Assembly (NCBI GenBank): GCA_947561395.2
Contig: OX387185.1
Location: 33,522,213-33,586,212, forward strand
DNA: 64,000 nt
Source: Buxus sempervirens
Lineage: Eukaryota > Streptophyta > Magnoliopsida > Buxales > Buxaceae
Direction: 5' to 3'
Of the stretch, positions 10,616 to 25,000 are shown one piece after another. The notes below the pieces were generated by a model, which did no database searches, was not told where the DNA came from, and worked only from the letters and a program-made list of their open reading frames with translations. The position numbers and the translations under genes are program-made. Each line of letters starts with the position of its first letter. Position 1 is the first letter of the stretch.

Positions 10616-13600
10616 GTTTGCTAATGTGTTTCCATTAATGCTTATGGTACTTATAAATAAACATCTACCTTTTATTTGTTTTTATTTTGTTTTTTGTTTT
10701 TTTTTCAAAATTTTGGTCTCGTGTTTTAATTTTTTATGTTTGAAATTTTTTTATTATGGTTTCGATTTTCCTAAGAGTAGTTAGTCTTTTATTATTTACT
10801 GTATACTGCAACAGAGCTAAAATTTGCTAACAATTCACAGATTGAATCTCCTGATACTAGTCCTACCATGGAAGTTTCTGCATTACGTACCTTGTCATAT
10901 ACTCTAAAATCATTGGGAGAGGTGAGACGTGATCCTCTTGTTATTTATATAACCTTCATATTTTAGGTTATGATTTATTGTTTCTTTATATCTGTTTCTT
11001 TGTCAACCATGTTTGGAACATAATCTATAAAGAAAATGTTATCTAGGACAATTTGTTGATATTATCTGGTGAAAGAAAATTACGTTATATTTTCCTTATT
11101 TTTTTGGGGTTGTGAGTCCATGGCACATTTAATGTCAGGTTTAATGGTTTTTTCTAGTCATTTTCCATGGTTGATTGATAATTGGGTTGGGTACAAGGCA
11201 CATTGGGGGGTCGGTAGTTTTTTTTTTGTTGATAATTAATGAAAATGATTAAGAAAAGTATGGTTACATGGTAAGTCCAAGTATGCGTGATTCCCTCTTT
11301 TCCATCCCTTTCTACCAAAAGCACTATCAAGGGTGCCACCTAAAACACCCTATAACACTATAAATATGGACACTCACATGTACAAGATGATATCACAAGA
11401 ACCATAATCCTCCCCATGAAGATATGATACTAATCTAAGCATAACCCTACAAACTCCTTCGAAACTAGCCCTATGTAGATGCCTGATTTTGAAGCCCTGA
11501 GTTTAGCAAGCCGATCTGCAATTGCGTTAGCCTCTCCATGCACATGACTGAACAAGACATTCATTTCATGTTCCAAAGCCATAGCTCTGCTAATAAGATG
11601 TGATAGCCACCATGACCCAAAAGTATCTCCACACATCTCATGACCGTAATGGAATTGCCTTCGATGACTAAATCCCTGATCCCCATTTTCTGAGCCTCCC
11701 AAAGGCCAAAAAGAAGGACCATAATCTCCACTTGAGTGGAATCACCAATCCCCGCAGTGCTGATAAAAATGATGGATATCCGTTTCTTGAAATCCCTCAC
11801 CACACCTCCAATACCCGAAGGATCAGGGTTTCCAATAGAACTTCCATCAACATTCATCTTCACAACACCCGACTCCGGCACTCTCCGTATAGCACCCCCC
11901 TCCCCACAGTCCCATGGAAGAGATGCAACATAACATCTCCTCTCCCACCACCTGTGAACAGCTCCACCCTCGGAACTCTGGTAAAAGAGATGCCCAAAAA
12001 GATACATCCACTAAAATTTTATCAATCACCTGATTCCTGGTTAAGGATTCGTTGCGAAAGATTCGACGATTTCTCTTCATCCAAACGTGCCATACCACAG
12101 TATGAAAAAGCATCCTATATAAGATACAGTCCCTGCTTCCTAGGCTTGGTATCCACCATTGCTCAAAACAACCAACAAAATATACCGGTAATACCCAAGG
12201 AACATCTATCATCTGAAAAAAGTGCAACTATAATCCCCAAAAGCAACGACAATGGAAGGAATAAGTGATCAATACTCTCCCTTTCCTCCCTGTGCAGAAA
12301 GCAGACTTTAGGTGATAAGGCATACCTTCTCCACCTCCTTTGAATGAGATTTGCTGTATTAATCTTGTACAAAAGTGTAGTCCAGAGAGAAGCCATTATC
12401 TTTGGGGGAACCCTAGGTAGTTTACTAGGTGCTATGGAGGGAGAGAGCCTGGGGAATGGGGATTGAGGATGACGATATGAGTAGGTGTATCGTGGGTACT
12501 GGAAGTTCTTTTTTGGGGTGGGGTGTATGGTTCTGAGTAGCATGTCGGCCATTGCATAGGTTTTGCTGTACATTCCATATTCCATTATATATATACACAC
12601 ACACACACATATGCATACATACATACATCTTCATTATTCATTAAAGAAACGAAAAATAATTGGGCGAGTACTTCTATAACTAAGTGAGCATGCATGTGGT
12701 CTAAAAGACTTCAAAGGAAAATAATTTTAATGAAAACCATTTAAAGCTGACATTGAAGAGAAAAGAAAATGATTCTAGCAAAGAGCATTTAAGAGAAAGA
12801 ATTGAAAACCTATTTGTGAGCCACATGTTCTCGAACCTAAAAGGGATAGGACCATGGGCAGGAAAATGTTTGCTGAACTTCTTTCCATTCTTGTTTTGGT
12901 CTTCCTTTTGCTCTCTTAGATCTTTCAATAGATACCATCTCATACATTTCTAACAACTGCCCCCACAGGTTTTATATTTGCATGCTAAAACAATTTTAAT
13001 CTACTTTCCTTTATCTTGTTAGTTATTTGGCCAATACCTACTACTATTGAATATGTACATACCTTATCTTTCTTGAACTTTCTGCATCCATCTCAACAAT
13101 GTCCATCCTATGCATATGTTGCATTTGGTTGGCCAACATTTTGATCCATATATCAAAGCGGGCCTAATGACTATCGTATAAAAGTTTTCCTTTTTGTTTA
13201 AGTGGGCTATGTTGATTACACAGGGTCCTAGATGAATCTCTCCACTTAAGCAATTCTCTATTGCCATCCAACGTTGCTTGGGCCCAAAGATGGATAGGTA
13301 TTTCCAGGAGCATCACCCATGACCCTCCTCTGTTTCCTATTTCATCCTTGATAGTAGACCTGCAACCCACCTTGAAAAACGAAGGTGATAGTTAGCTCTC
13401 ATGCTTAGCTTCTTCTCCACCGTCACCTTAGCCTCATCCTGTGAACCCAAGCAAATAATCACTGCCGAGGGAGACAATGGAATGAAATGCATAGGCATTA
13501 CTGCCTTGTAACCAACATCTGCTAGTAAGTTTTCCTAGTTTCCAACCTCTTTCGAAGATGTGCAGAGTACTGGAAATCTCCACATATTCCCTGTTGATAT

Positions 13601-16600
13601 TTCGTCTTGCCGCATAGATATTTAAGGAGGAGCACTGACGACACAAGATAAGCAATTGGCTTTGTTACTGCTGAACCAAGACTTCTTGACACACCAGTTT
13701 CTTCACCATCTCCGAGATTACAGCGCAGCCCAACCAAACGTGTTTTCGCACTGAATTGTTCTCTTTTGGAAAAAAATCATCGCAATTCTCCTATTCTAAG
13801 AGATTGACGAAAGTTGAAATTCGCCACGAATATTTGAACGTAATTACATGATAAAAGCTACACTCCAATCCCAGAAAGAGCCCAGCATTCCGATCTTCTT
13901 TTTGAGACAGACTTTGAATATTCGCACACAACCATAATCCCACTTGTATTCAGTATTAATGATTCAGAAAACCAGCGACTTCTCTTAGACAACCTTGGCG
14001 CCGCTCGATTCAGCAATTTTGAGCAGGACAAACGGAAACAGTTTGTCCCTAACCATAACTTCTTTGCAACTTTGCCTGGATTTCACACTCCCTATTGTGT
14101 GAGAAAGGTTACTTCCCTATTGGAGATCATGCCCCTTCCAAAACAACGGCCCAGTACAGACCCCTAAGTTTACGCCCTCAGAATCGCCCAATTCACCCAT
14201 CTCCCAAACCAAGATGATAGATAAATCTTACTTTTGGTTTATTAGTGTATTCATCATTATAAAGTGGATAAGCTTTTCTGTATTTCTGTGGTATGCATTT
14301 TATGTACTCACTCGTCTTTTCCTTTCATTCCCCCAAAGGGTTAAGCTTCGATTTATGAAGCATAAGCATCTTGATGATCTAGTGAAGCTACTTAAGAAAC
14401 CTGGGAAAACAAAAAATTATAAGGAGAACACCTTTTGAATTCTGCGAGGATCAATTAAAAAAATGATGAAGTGAAGCTCTTATACCTTTTAGCCATCTCC
14501 TTGAATTTGAATTGCCATGTTCTCTTTAAATCTAGAGCCTTAAGTTCTTTACATTCTGGCTGTCTGGTGGGGTGAACTTTAAGGGTCCGCTCTATACATC
14601 AAAATGGAATGAACATACTAGTTACACCAATCTTTGTGCACTATAAGTTTATGTTTATTTTTTATTTAATTGTTTTATAACAGAATTGATCAATTGAGGC
14701 TTTACCTGATTTCTCTCCCTTTATCTCTCGTCCTGCACCTGCTCTGAAAAAGAATTGAAAGGAGTTACACTAATGTGGCAGAATTTTTTGATATGAGATG
14801 AATTAAAAATGTTTGTATTTTGACTTGATGAGAATTCTATTTTCCCATTGTCAGTTTCTTGTGAACAAATTTTCATTTTTGGCCCCTCACTTTTCTCTTC
14901 TACTAATTTTCAGGTTCCAGTTGAATTCAAGGAAGTTCTTGACAGCACTGTTGTTGCAGCATTATCTAATTCTTCACTTCTTGTAAGCCTTATTATGCAC
15001 TAGTATATCCTGCATTTCTTATTTATTCTAAGAAATAAATACTCGAAGCTGTTGGAAATATATTTGACATTATATTCCAAAGTTTTAAGTACTTGTCATT
15101 TTATTCCTAAGAAATTTAGCCGTAAATACTTGAAGCTATCAGAAATATATTTTCATACACCTATGGTTGTTAATATGTCGTTTTTACTGTTATATAGGCT
15201 GCTTTGCTGTTTGTTATGGATCAGGTTTACCTATCGTTTTTGCTTCAGTAACATTGAAGCTTCTACTATTGTTTAACACTAAAGCTCCTATTGTTTAACA
15301 TTGAAGCTCCTACTATCGTTTAAACCTGATCCATAACTATCATTATGGAGCAGGTTTAACTATCGTTTTCATGCAACTATGGTTGTAAGAAATTATTATT
15401 GTTTATTTTTCATGTGATCTTATCTTATCAAGATTTGCTCTTACTCTTCTCGATTCTTTTACTCATTAGAATTTCCCTGGTAACAGAATTAACTTGGATT
15501 TTTGTACTAGGTACGGATTGAGGCTGCTATTATGTTGCGTATATTGGCTGAAGTTGATCCGACATGTGTTGGTGGTTTGATTTCATATGGGATGACAACA
15601 TTAAACGCATTAAGGGAAAATGTATCTTTTGAAAAGGTAAGAATAGATTGTTTACACTAGTAGTGAGGTTAAAGTGTATCTTTTGAAAATGTAAGAATAG
15701 ACTGTTTAATCTAGTAGTGAAGTTGCTTCTTGGCTATGCATGTTGTTGTTAATATTATTTTTTTGGAGCTGATGTGCTTCTACTTGGTAATGACTGTTTT
15801 CAAAAATGCCGTTCTTTGTGTTGATATAAATGGTCATTGTGAATTTGTGATAATATACATGTATGCGAAAACTGGAGTGGCTACAACCGGCTGCTCATTT
15901 ATTGTTTTCCTATTGTGTCTGCATGAATTTACATACGTATTTATATATCTATGCTCCACAATAAATGTTGGCTTGCTTATTTTCACAACTTATTAAATCT
16001 GTGTATTTATTAAATTAAATCTATGTTAATTATCAGAAAAGAAAATGGATTTGTTTTCATGGTAGGCATATCATTATGTGCCTCCCTAAAAGCTCTAGGA
16101 TTAGGTGAGTGTGAAAATTAAGTTGTTATAGGAGCTGCTGTACCTTTTCTTAGCTTTTGGCTCATAAAATGCAAATCATTTGGATGATAAATTGGAATTA
16201 TGGTTTTGATATCTTAAATTTAGAAAGAAATAGCGAGGTTTCAATGCCAATGCCAAGGGTTGTGCTGACCTGCTTGGCCTTGTGGCATGTTGCTGGCCAG
16301 GTTTTGCAATATCACTGCTGAGGACCTGCCACCCCCATTTGTGTGGCAAAAGATCGTGGTATGCTGCCGATATATCGCTGACACAAGGGGAAAATTCCTA
16401 GCTAGAAATTTCCTCAAATTTGGCATGCCATTGATATATTGCTAGCATGCCGCCCATATCACTGACATGTATCTCCTTGCCGCAATATATTGCTCCATTC
16501 TGCAATATATTGTTCCATGTTGCTGATAATAACGGCATGCAGGCGAAAAAAAAGGAATTAAATATTTCCTCTTATTTTGACACTAGAGGTGTTGATCTGG

Positions 16601-18972
16601 AAATATAATTGGCATGCCGTGTCATATTGATGATATTGTAAACAATGTTGCTGGAATGGTAGAAACTTCTTGGTACTGGGAAACACCAACAGATATGCAA
16701 GGAGAGACCCTTATGTGAATTTTTTGTGAACAAGATGAGGTGATGGTCATCGACCCAAAAAGAAATGTTTTGAAATAGTATTTTATATACATATTTGTTG
16801 ACCTCACATGTATCAAGTTAGCGGCGCAAGATGGGACCATGTCCTTCGTTGCTTGTAGTTTTTGGCAGCCGTCAGTCTGTGGTTATCCTTATTAAGTTAT
16901 ACATTTAGGACTAGGAATCACATTATTTCATGAACATGGTCTTGTTTCATTTATTATGTTTTTATGTAAATTTTAAGACTTTTTAGAATAGGATTTGTCA
17001 CATGGTATTGATTTTTCATTTTGTGGTTGCATACTTTTTGGTTTCTAGACAACGAGCCTGAAATTTTGTTTTTCATTGTTTTGAAATCCCAATTTTTTCT
17101 TCTGGATAATGTGATGGGGTTTTGGTCACCATCTTATGCATGTTGCAAATTGGTCTCATGAGTCTAAATTCCTTCTACACTCCCATGCTTTGTTTCTTAG
17201 GAATAAGACACAAAATTAGTGTTTGGTTCCAGGAGATGCATGATTTCTGATGCTACATGTGGAGTTATATTATTTCCTCTTCAACTGTATTATAAAATTG
17301 TTTATTGCAGGCTGTCATGTCCTCGTGCATACCTGGCTGTTTTATCTCTAATTCGATTAGTGTTTAAGTGATTAGTAAAGGAATGGTGCTATAAATTTCG
17401 TTTAAGGGAAGTTTAAGCTGCCTTCGTGTATGTTCATGATTCAACTTATAAAATTCATTAAATGGAATATAATAAAAACTTGGTAAGCTATATTCCTATA
17501 CCTTTCTTGTATATGAGGCTTTGCTTGTTTTGATTTTATTGAAATTCTTTTTTATCTTTCCTGAAGAAAAAATAAGCTAAGATGTTGCCTAATTGATTAC
17601 TTTGGTTGATATTTGATTTGCTTCGGCTTTTTTCCTTTTACTATTTATAAAAGAATTGAGCAAATGTGTTTGCTTATGTCATTTGTTGTCTAGGGAAGCA
17701 ATTTGAAAGTTGAGCTTGATTCACTGAGCGGACAAGCGTCAGTTTTAGCAGCTTTGGTGTCCATTTCTCCGAATCTACCTCTCAGTTATCCGGCAAGGTA
17801 ATTGCTCCACTTTCATTTCATTCTGCTGTTGGCATTTTTCGAAGCCTAAGATTTTTTACATATCATAAATAAAATCTAGTGTTTTGTGCTGTTCATCATT
17901 TAATGATCTATACATACTAGTTGTTTGCTATTGTAAGCATTGTTTGTTTGTTTAATTATATATGTAATAGCTGCTTCTTCTAATTAAATTATTTGCTATT
18001 GTAACTTTGAAATAATGTATGCAATCTGCGTCTAGTGTGCTTGCTGTATTGGAACTATTGGATTTAGCCGTTATTTTTTAAAAAATATTATTAGTTTAAT
18101 CTAGAAGGCCTTTTTTAGTTTTGTATTTAATCTGGTTAATTTCCATTGATTTGAGAGGAAAAATATTCAAAATGAGAGGTCTATGGGGAAGGTATACCAC
18201 TCATGGCTGGTGAATCCAAAAAAAAACAAAGGTTTTTTTTTTGGTTTTCTATTTAATTTTTTGTGAAATTTTGTCTATTTTGAAGGAAATAATATCCAAA
18301 CCAGCATTTGTCATTTCATGATATTTCGGGGAAATTTCGCCAAAATTCCGTTTTTGCAAGCTCAGCGACACGAAATGTATGGGGAAAACGAGATTTCTCA
18401 GTTTCCTTTATTTTGGCAAAATTTCGTGAAATGTCGGCGAAATTTCCCCAGATTTTTTTAGATTTCCCCATATATGCATTTATTATGAATGTATTAAACC
18501 AAAAAAATACAAGAAAAGTTAAAAAAACAATAAAACAATAAAACACATATTTCCTCCATTTCCCCTCACTAGGGAAATGTGGCAAAATATTCCCTGATTT
18601 CGGTGATATTTGGCGAAATTTCTCAAAATTTCCCTGGAGATCCCCTAGCGAAATGTCGGCAAAATGCGAAATTTCCATCCTTGACCCAAACTGAGAAGCC
18701 TAAAGAAAGATGAACCATTCCTTTTTATTTTATTTTATTGTATTGTTATTATTTTTTGGTACAATGGAACTTCCTTTCTACGTGAAAAGGGTAAACTTTA
18801 ATCTCTTTTGAGACTTCCATTGGAGAGGCACTCGTTCAATCTATGTTAATTTATTTGTGAATATTGGGTGCTAGGTTCATTGAAATAGTTCATATCAAAA
18901 GCGTGGTGTCCTAGTGTCATTAAAATAGCCCACATTGAAAGCATTATTTTAGCATCCTTTTTTTGATGAATG

Positions 18973-19010
<38 letters not shown>

Positions 19011-22000
19011 AGAAAGGAGATATCTTGTACAATCATGAGCACTGCCATAGGCGACATGCTATTGTATCAACAACCATCCCACCCAAAACGGACCCCAGAA
19101 AATCCAAAACGACCTTGGATCGCCATTGAACAAACTATTCAGTTATGGACCAAGGAAAAAGCCCTCCTAAAAAATTATCCTCCTTCCCCGACTACATATG
19201 GAATCACTCCTCTTGCCGATCCTTCATCCGTGGTAGATGTCAAATAACACCACCTATGCCATTCTCTCACTATCTGTGACGGCCAAACATCTTGAAAATC
19301 TGGAAGAACAGATACCCATGAGGCTACCGCTAGTAGTATGCTATCAAACACCTGATCCACCGTCGTCCGAGTATCCCAAAAAATCCTATTCTGCTTAGCC
19401 ATATGAACCATACCACCGCATGGAAAGATGCTCTAAAAATGATGTTTCCTTTGCTCCCTAGCCCCTTCAACCGCCACTGGTCAAAGCATGCTAGCAATGT
19501 GTCAGGAAGGACCCATGACACTCCAAACATTTGACACATCTGCATCCAAATGGCACTCACAAACTGACACTGAATAAACAAGTGGTCGATATTCTCTCTT
19601 GCCTCCATGCACATAAAGCACACTGGAGGACAAAGTGCAATCGTCTTACATCTTCTTTGGATACGATCAGCCGTTTTTATCCTCTACAAGAGGGCAGTCC
19701 ACAAAAAAGCCTTGATCTTAAGAGGAACCTTGGGTTTCCATAGCCTATACACAGAGAAAGAAAAATTGGTAGAGGAAGAACTCTGATTCAGTTTTAAAAA
19801 ATGACTTGCAAGAATAAGACCCAGAGGGAGAAAGAGACCAAATAACCTTATTGGAAGCTAAGGGATCAAGAGCCACCTCCTTAAGACTATCTAAAAGCAA
19901 GGAAATCTCTTCCACTTCAGGAGGGCGAAGATTTCTCCTGAAAGGAAGGTTTCAAGATAAACCAGATGTGGTCCACAATAAGACGTGGGCCACTGAAGCA
20001 TTTGGATAGAGGGCAAGGGAGAAAAGGCGAGGAAACTGACTCGATAAAACAAAACTACCCCACCATCTATCATGCCAAAAACGAATGGACGATCCAGACC
20101 CAATGCCCATCTTAGTATGGGAGTAGAAAGAAGATGCTAAACTCATAATGGCCTTCAATGCCAAAAACTTATTTTAGAATCATTGACTCAAATGATTTTA
20201 CCTTTTGCAGGTGTGATACAAAGTGATAGCAGATACAAATGGAGAGTGATGTGGTGAACTGCACATTACCTGAGGAGAGAGTGGTCTGGCATGGGAGCTG
20301 CATTCCAAGGGATGCTAATAAAGAAGTAGTTTGGCTAGCTAAGATGGGATCCTTGAGAACTGAGTTTTTTTCAGCCGCTTTGGAAAGGGGTTTATTGTTG
20401 GGAATTGGGGGGGGTGGGGTGTTAGGATGGCTATGGTAGGTTTCTCCTTGGTTGTCTACAAGATTTCAGAAGTTAGGTGGGGGAGGGTTTTTTTGGTGGG
20501 TTGATTAGGTGGTATGAGGTGGTACAGTATACTACATTGAGGGGTTTTTTATGGTCTTACATTTTCTTATGTATATTCAATATATATATATATATATTAA
20601 GCAATGCAGTGAAATTTTTTTTATGAATAATGAGATTGTGTATATGATATATATGTGAAAGAGAATAATGATTACATTAGAACCTATACAACATATAAAT
20701 CTACACAGCAAAATATATCGGCCTCCCCCAACGAAGAACATCCATCCACCCCCACCCCAATAAAGAACCTTCTACCAAAAAACCACTCCCTAACTTCTCA
20801 TCACCTCCAAAAACTGCACCTCCAATATACCAGAGAAAAACTCTAATCTTGAAGGACCCATTTTAGCTAGCTGATCTACGATTCTGTTAGCGCCCCTTGG
20901 AACGTGACTGAACGAGATGTTAAACTCCCATGCCAAGGATCTCGCTCTCATAATATAATGTGAGAGACTCCACAAACCCATGACATCGGATGACATCCAA
21001 GATATGACAGTAGCTGAATCTCCCACCGCCACGAATTCTCTCATTCCAAGCCTTCTTCTAACAAACCGGCAATAAGGGCTAAAATTTCTGCTCGAAGGGC
21101 AACACCCCACCCCACAGGGCCACAGTAAATGTATGACAATCCGGACTCTTGGTCCTAAATCAACCCACCAATTCCTGATGGCCCTGGGTTCTCGATAGAA
21201 CAGCCATTAAACATGATCTTCACCTGATTGCTTACCAGCTCCATCCTTCTAGGATTACATGTCTCCACTAAGGGAGAAGAGAAACACCACCTGTGCCAAT
21301 CCCTCACCACCTTAGCAGCTCTAATGCCCCCAGAATTGCGGAAGAACTGCTACCCATGACACTATTGCTACTAATATAGACTTTAGCACCTGATCCGAAG
21401 ACGATCGATTGTCTCGAAAGATCTTGATAATATGCTCTAGCCATATGTGCCGTACCACCGCATGAAATAATAGGCTATAGATAATGTGACCCCTCTTTGT
21501 TCTTGTTGAATGGGTCGGTGGTTGGTTTCTTCCCTTCTTCTAGGGGTTTGTGTCAGTGTGACCCGTTATACCCATTCTGTTTGCCTTAGGGCCTAAGGGA
21601 TTTCATTTGTTTATCGAGTGTGATTGTTAGTGGTTTGATTTAGGGTTTCGAGGTTGGGACAACATCCCTCGAGGTATCCCAATTGTTGTGTGTAGATGAT
21701 ATATTAGTTCTCCTAGTGGCATCTAGGGTTCAGATCTTGTGGTTGAAAAGTATCTTGCATAAGGGTTGAGTGCTAATTGGGTTAAGAGCACCTTGGTGGC
21801 TTTGAATGTCGGGGAAAGGGGAGGAGTCTTAGGCCTTACAGTTGTTTTGGTTGTCATGCAGGTTAGTTGCATTTGTTCTATTTTGTCTTGCCTTTGGGAG
21901 CATCTCCTAGGACTCTCAGTTTTTGGGACCCGGTTATCGGGAGAGTGGAGAAAAGGATTGTATTATCTTTTGGGGGTAGTATCATCTTAATTAGGTTAGT

Positions 22001-25000
22001 GCTTACGAACCTTCTGGTCTACACGTCTTTGTTTTGTATGCCTAAAAGATTGGTGGACATAATCGAAAAAGCACGAAGGGAGTGTTTTTAAAAGGGGGGA
22101 GGTTCCAAGTAGATACATTTGGTTGGTTGGAAGGTGTGTAGAGAGAGAGAGAGAGAGAGAGAGAGGAGCGTTGGATGTCGACAATACGGCGACTCATAAC
22201 TCATCCTTGTTGACTAAATGGCTTTTTTCTTTTTTCTAGCAAGGAATATGCTAGTTTAATGTAAGGGTGATAATGGATGGTCTATTAACTTGAGCTCACA
22301 TCCTTCATGTACTAGGTCATGGAAAGTTGTGGTAGAAGTAGCACCATCCTTTTATTCCCATATTTGTCTATGTGCTAGGTTGTGGTTCCTTCATTTGTTT
22401 TTGGCATGATCTTTGGTGGGGTAGGATAGTGTTTTCTTCAAAATTTCCACATCTTTTTTCTCTTTCTTGCTCTCTTGATGCCTTAGTGTCTGAGGTTTTG
22501 TCATTGTCCTCAACTGGTCTATCCTGGAATTTGCAGTTGAAGAGAGATCCGAGACTGGTGGAGCTAGAGGAGTTTGCATCTCGTTTTGTTCAACTAAAGC
22601 ATATATTTCTTGATTCCTTGGGTACAGATAGGGTTGTGTGGTCCCCACCATTCTAGGTTCTTCTACTGTTAGTCCTTCATTATTTCTAGTCTAGATGGCT
22701 TTGATCCTTTTGCCCTGTTCTCTGCCCTCTGGTTATGGCAACCTAGGTTACCTTTAAAAATCAAGGCATTTATCTGGACCATGCTTCTCTATATGATTAA
22801 TTCCACTGGTCGTATTTTAAGGAGGTGGAAGAGGATTGCATTATCCCTACATGTCTGTTTTTGTGCATGGAGGTTGAGGGGAGCATCGATCACATTTTTC
22901 TCTAGTGTCATTTTGCCAAGGCTATTTGGTTGCAATTATTATATATGGTTGGTGTTTCTTGGTTCATACCGAATTCTTTTTGAGCATGGTTTGAGTAGTG
23001 ACGGATCAAGGGCCCGGGGTTGAGCAGTTGCATTATTTATAGTTTCATTCGATGGCGTGGGCATATTTGGTTGAAGAAGAACTGCAGAATATTTCACAAC
23101 AGGCAGTCGAGTATTGAGCACATGAGCGAGTCTATATAGGTGGAGGTTGCTTCGTGGGCCTCACTTTGCCATAAATTTTGGTGTGTGAGCATTTTAGAGA
23201 TGATTAGAGAGTAGCATGGGTGCTGTTTCTCCTTCCCTCACCAGGAGGCAGGGATGGTTAGATGTTTGGAGCCACTTATTGGTACAATGAAGGTCAACTT
23301 CAATGGTTGCTCTCTAGGTAACCCGAGACCTTTAGGTATTGACAAAGTGTTTCAGGATCATGTGGGGTGGTGTCTACCATCTTCTATGACCCAATGGGAT
23401 TGATGATTCAATTTGGGCGGATCTTTTGGCCTTTTAATTAGACTTTCCAAGCCATGATGTTTGGGTATCAGGGATTTGATGGTAGAAGGTGATGCAGCCA
23501 CATTATTGGGTGGATGGGTAGTGGCATCATGGTTTCTTGTAGGCTATCCTACATCATTAGTCGAGCTCCGTCTTTGGCATGTGAGTTGAATGCCTTGTTT
23601 GATAACATGCCAAGAGAGGAAATCTTGTTCTTGATCGGTTGGCCAGAGTTAGGATGTCAAGGGAGGATATATATTTTGCGTCCCCCTTGGGGAGTTCTTG
23701 GAGCTGTTGGGGTGTTAGGTTTTGTTTGGGGTTATATATTCATTTCATTCAGGTTAATCAGGCCTTCCGTTTTGGGGGATTACACTTGGGTTCTTTTGTG
23801 CATGGGGGCTAGGGGAAGAAATAGAGTCATTGGATAAGAATGATACTTGGGTATTGGTGGAACTTCCTAAAGAGGAGGAGGCTATAGGGTGTGGTTTGGT
23901 GTATGTGAAGACGGAAGCAACATTAGGAATGGAAGGGGAAATGTTCAAGTCTTGGCTAGTGGTAAAGAGATACTTATAGAAGAAGAGAACATATTACAAT
24001 GAGATTTTCTCTCTGGTGGTTCGGCACACTTCTATTAGTGCACTGTTGAATTTAGTAGCTAATTATGATATGATATGGAGTAGCTAATTGGAGGTGTTGA
24101 TTTATATGGAATAGCCATAAGGGTTCATGCAACCTATAAAGGAGCACCTTGTCTGCAGATTGAATGTATCTTTGTGGGTTGAAGCAGTCACCCCACGGCA
24201 ATGGTACAATAAACTTGATTCTTTGCGTGGTTAAAAATGGCTAGTAAGGTATGAGAATGATTGCTGTGTTTATTTTTTTCTTGACGATGGCTCCAATATT
24301 TTCTTGATGCTTTATGCTGAAGACTGAATGTGGAAGAGGTTACTTATAAAAAAAAACGAATGTGGAAGAGGTTAAGAAACTGAAGTCTTTGTTGAGCAAG
24401 GCATTTGGCATGAAGAATTTGGTTGCTGCCAAGAAAATCTGTAATATGAAGATTCATAGAGACAAGAGGTTGGAAAACTATGGGTGTGTAACACCTCAAT
24501 CCTACCACCAACGATATTGTCTGGTTTGGCCCATTGGGCCTCATGGTTTTTTTCATGGGTTTTACCTTGGAAGGCCTTGTTGTTTGAGGGAGTCTCAAGC
24601 CTACATATTTTTTTTTTGATAAGTGATGAAATTTTATTTAGTGAGAGGGAAAAAGCTACAAAGAAGAGATAAAAACATAGCAAAAAGAAAAGAAAGAGTG
24701 CCAAAACAGGGAGGCACTACAAAATGAAAAGAGAACTACACATGAAGGCATAAAGACATTTCACCAAAAACTAAGGACGGACTTAAATTCCCAGCCTTAG
24801 CTAACCTATCACTTAAGCATTTTATTCTTTTGGTGATTTGCTGAGTCCCATTATCTCCCTCTGCGTCTTGATCAAGTGGAGAGAATCTTTTTTCCACTTC
24901 CACATGCACCGCAAGCATGTTGAAAGCCCTGTTAATAATCCTGTGGGATTCTCTTAGCTCATCAAAGATTTATTGTCTGTTCACAACCCCCCTTGGATTT

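Noticed and set aside
11732..12268. 178-codon plus-strand frame
   Set aside because: It is the shadow of antisense LINE zf-RVT/RNase H coding sequence.
18308..18678. Overlapping open frames on both strands
   Set aside because: They arise from repeated aaatttcg words and contain no family motif.
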